A DNA stretch of 5,628 nucleotides, from the NCBI GenBank assembly GCA_031288855.1, contig JAITQQ010000141.1:1-5628 (forward strand), given 5' to 3'. Positions within the stretch are counted from its first letter, which is position 1. Every line of letters starts with the position of its first letter. Made by a program: the position numbers and the translations under genes. The notes under the pieces are model-generated. The model was not told where the DNA came from, searched no databases, and saw nothing but the letters and a program-made list of their open reading frames with translations. Source of the DNA: Prevotellaceae bacterium (lineage in GTDB: Bacteria; Bacteroidota; Bacteroidia; Bacteroidales; UBA932). Below, one piece after another: positions 3,749-5,628 of this stretch.

Positions 3749-4803
3749 TTTTTTGTTTTTGCCGGCGTGTTTTTCGTAAACAAACCGGCCCATGCAAATG
3801 CTTTGCGTTTTTTCCAGTCGCCTTGATGATAGGCGTAACTTGCAATCAGCGGCACTACGGTAGTAGCTTCCGCATACACCATTTGTTCGTGCACGGTTTG
3901 TACTTTGCCCCACGACGAGGCTTCCTTCAACGTAGAGCTTGAACAAGCGCCGTCGCGCGGGTCGGCTACGGTAATTTGTACGGCATATTGGTGCATCGGC
4001 ACGTCGTGTCCCAGTACTTCGGCACACACAACGGTGTCTTGGGCGAAATTTTTGGGCACGCCGCCGCCTACCATAAACAGGCCTGTCGTCTTTGCGCTCA
4101 GTTTGATTTGGGTCAATTCGCGAAAATCGGCTATCGAATCCAACGTCATGTAGGGCTTTCCTTTTTTCATCCGGTCCATCTGATGCAGCACAAACCCAAA
4201 GCCGGCGCTGCAATCCGAAAAGGCGGGCACGAAGATGGGCACCTGATGTTCATAGCACGTTTGTATCAACGAATTTTTTTTCTTCGCATGTTGCGCCAGC
4301 CATTCGCCTATTTTCCAAATAAACTCGCGCGACGAGTAGGGGCGGGGCTCCAACGTGTCGGCAATTTTCTTAATGGTAGCGTCGCATACCTGCAATTCTT
4401 CTTCATCAATATATGTATCGTATATGCGGTCTATATAATTCTTCCGCAACATGCTGTCATCCACAAACGGCGTGCCCTTGTAATGCTTGAAGCCCAAGGC
4501 TTCGAAGAAATCCATGTCAATGATGGAGGCGCCGGTAGCCACTACGCAATCAATCATGTGAAAGCGCACCATATCTGCATATACTTGCATGCAGCCGCCG
4601 GCGCTAGTACTGCCGGCCAGAATCAACCAGTTGCTGCAATCCTTGTTTTTAATCATCATTTGCAGAATGTCTGCGGCGCGTGCCGTGTCGCGTGAGGAAA
4701 ACGACATGTCGCGCATCGAATCAACGATTTTTGTGGAATCAATCTTCGTAATATCGATGTGTTTAACGAGGTCTTTTAATAATGTTTTTTGTTTTTTAGG
4801 CAT
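3745..4803 (-). CDS. Deoxyhypusine-synthase-like protein
   Basis: This gene encodes a complete 352-residue protein of the deoxyhypusine synthase family (NAD-dependent 4-aminobutyl transfer from spermidine). Visible motifs are LAGSTSAGG (62-70), VVATGASIIDMD (87-98), NYIDRIYDTYI (122-132), PYSSREFIWKIGEWL (155-169), PIFVPAFSDCSAGFGF (189-204), LFMVGGGVPKNFAQD (242-256), DPRDGACSSS (281-290) and EASSWGK (294-300). Lys300 matches the human active-site Lys329 and Glu294 matches Glu323, so the chemistry is probably retained. The position of human His288 is Asn252. Bacteria lack eIF5A, and characterised bacterial relatives act in polyamine metabolism (for example as homospermidine synthase); the substrate here is not shown by the sequence. 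The ATG at 4803 is the first in frame and lies 24 bp after the DUF6599-like gene, so the two are probably one transcript. Its TGA overlaps the start of the GNAT-like gene. Confidence 0.92.
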   Translation of the reverse strand: MPKKQKTLLKDLVKHIDITKIDSTKIVDSMRDMSFSSRDTARAADILQMMIKNKDCSNWLILAGSTSAGGCMQVYADMVRFHMIDCVVATGASIIDMDFFEALGFKHYKGTPFVDDSMLRKNYIDRIYDTYIDEEELQVCDATIKKIADTLEPRPYSSREFIWKIGEWLAQHAKKKNSLIQTCYEHQVPIFVPAFSDCSAGFGFVLHQMDRMKKGKPYMTLDSIADFRELTQIKLSAKTTGLFMVGGGVPKNFAQDTVVCAEVLGHDVPMHQYAVQITVADPRDGACSSSTLKEASSWGKVQTVHEQMVYAEATTVVPLIASYAYHQGDWKKRKAFAWAGLFTKNTPAKTKK

Positions 4804-4827
4804 ATTTTTAATAGTAATGATTTTAGT

Positions 4828-5628
4828 TTATTCGTAAGTGCGGCCGGTGATATACCGCCCGTTCCAGGTTACATCCACGCGCCCGTTGTAGCGGTCGTTG
4901 ATGGTGATTAATTCTTTTTCTTTCGGCTCAATATCTTGTTTGGCGAAAGCAAGGTATTCCTTTATCATTTGCTTGGCGGCTTCGGGCGTTCCGGCGTCAA
5001 TAATAAATTGGCGGTATTCATTGCCGCCTTCCCGGTATTGCGCCATATACGCCGAATGTAGAAATTTGTGCGCCAGGAAACTTTGCGATACATACAGCTC
5101 CGAACGCTCCACTTTGTTCGCTTCCGGCAATTGTTGAAGCAGGGCGGGAAGCGCTGATGCAGCGTCGATTTTTTCAGACAGCGTGCGTGCAATTTTTTCC
5201 ATCGCTTCGTTGGCTTCGGCGCTCTTGTCGTGCGTTTCCATTTTCACATACACGTTGCCCGACAAGAAGTTCAGCATTTGCGGCTCGCGGTATCCTTCTG
5301 CGCCGATAGCCAGGAATTCCGCATCGGGGAAGCGTTCACCGGCATAGATGCAATAAGCGTCGGGCGGCGTGTCGTGGCGGTAACATTGTATAGTGATGTA
5401 GGCGTCGCTGTTTATGCGGTTGTAACTTAGCTGCGTCATTTCTGCAAAATTGCAGGCCAAAAAAGCATCGGCAGCGCCGTTGATGCGGTCATATAGATTT
5501 TCAGGTGTAAACGATTCTACCTTGTCTGCGATTGTCCAACCTTCCACTTCGGGCAGGTAGGCGCGCAGTTGTGCGGGTGTTTGTGCGGTTACTGCGGCTG
5601 CCGGCAACAAAAAGAGGAAATAAAAAAA
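4828..5628 (-). CDS. DUF6599-like exported protein (5' end outside the window)
   Basis: The frame is open to the end of the window, giving 266 residues before TAA (4828-4830). The visible N-terminus FFYFLFLLPAAAVTAQTP is the hydrophobic core and cleavage site (VTA|QT) of a signal peptide, so the true start codon lies beyond 5628; a TTG at 5610 is only an internal leucine. The mature part contains PEVEGWTIADKVESFTPENLYDRINGAADAFLACNF, YITIQCYRHDTPPDAYCIYAGERFPDAEFLAIGAEGY, LNFLSGNVYVKME and DRYNGRVDVTWNGRYITGRTYE, a pattern I recognise as the DUF6599 family of periplasmic or secreted proteins of unknown function. It is nearly full length for the family. There are no metal or catalytic motifs I can name. 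It is the first visible gene of the minus-strand set and lies 24 bp before the deoxyhypusine-synthase-like gene; a functional link is not evident. Confidence 0.82.
   Translation of the reverse strand, partial: FFYFLFLLPAAAVTAQTPAQLRAYLPEVEGWTIADKVESFTPENLYDRINGAADAFLACNFAEMTQLSYNRINSDAYITIQCYRHDTPPDAYCIYAGERFPDAEFLAIGAEGYREPQMLNFLSGNVYVKMETHDKSAEANEAMEKIARTLSEKIDAASALPALLQQLPEANKVERSELYVSQSFLAHKFLHSAYMAQYREGGNEYRQFIIDAGTPEAAKQMIKEYLAFAKQDIEPKEKELITINDRYNGRVDVTWNGRYITGRTYE

Noticed and set aside
3749..4213. Upstream extension of the GNAT-like frame (155 extra codons) into the deoxyhypusine-synthase-like gene
   Set aside because: It lies wholly inside a well-conserved gene in another frame of the same strand, is Arg/Ser-rich without family motifs, and the ATGA overlap gives a natural start at 3748.
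3976..4695. 239-codon plus-strand ORF opposite the deoxyhypusine-synthase-like gene
   Set aside because: It is the antisense shadow of a conserved gene; the translation is His/Ala/Gln-rich with no recognisable domain.
5608..5610. TTG as the start codon of the DUF6599-like protein
   Set aside because: The frame stays open to the window edge and encodes the hydrophobic core of a signal peptide, so this is an internal leucine codon.

Overview
The window looks like chromosomal DNA of a Bacteroidetes, most likely Bacteroidales, bacterium. Three things point there: promoters of the TTTG-N19-TAnnTTTG type in place of -35/-10 boxes, very AT-rich intergenic DNA between genes of balanced composition without strong Shine-Dalgarno sites, and the gene content (TlpA/DUF5106-type thioredoxin protein, FISUMP lipoprotein-like surface protein, DUF6599-type secreted protein, deoxyhypusine-synthase-like enzyme). 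The species is not identifiable from the sequence.

Layout. 1-462 (+) is the C-terminal part of a thioredoxin-fold protein that starts outside the window. It converges, with one base between the stop codons, on a complete cytidine deaminase gene (943-464, -). 944-1510 carries no sizeable gene but is rich in signals: divergent Bacteroidetes-type promoters, a strongly self-complementary stretch (1081-1238) that probably encodes a structured non-coding RNA of about 185 nt, a further imperfect hairpin, and a leader-like element (1387-1461) combining a 24-codon ORF, a 10-bp hairpin and a T-run. 1511-2848 (+) encodes a secreted protein ending in a FISUMP domain. Its signal-peptide coding sequence contains a 28-bp palindromic repeat, and a near-identical second copy lies just past its stop codon, where it can act as terminator for the opposite strand.

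5628-2954 (-) is a compact co-directional gene set: a DUF6599-like exported protein (5' end outside the window), a deoxyhypusine-synthase-like enzyme 24 bp downstream, and a 264-residue GNAT-like protein whose start codon overlaps the enzyme's stop codon (ATGA). The last protein resembles the C-terminal part of phage homing endonucleases but lacks the obvious nuclease acidic residues. It looks like a domesticated relative translated together with the enzyme.

The most interesting items are the probable structured RNA with competing pairings, the enzyme/GNAT translational coupling, and the palindromic repeat read through as part of a signal peptide. No CRISPR array, tRNA, rRNA, transposase or integrase was seen.
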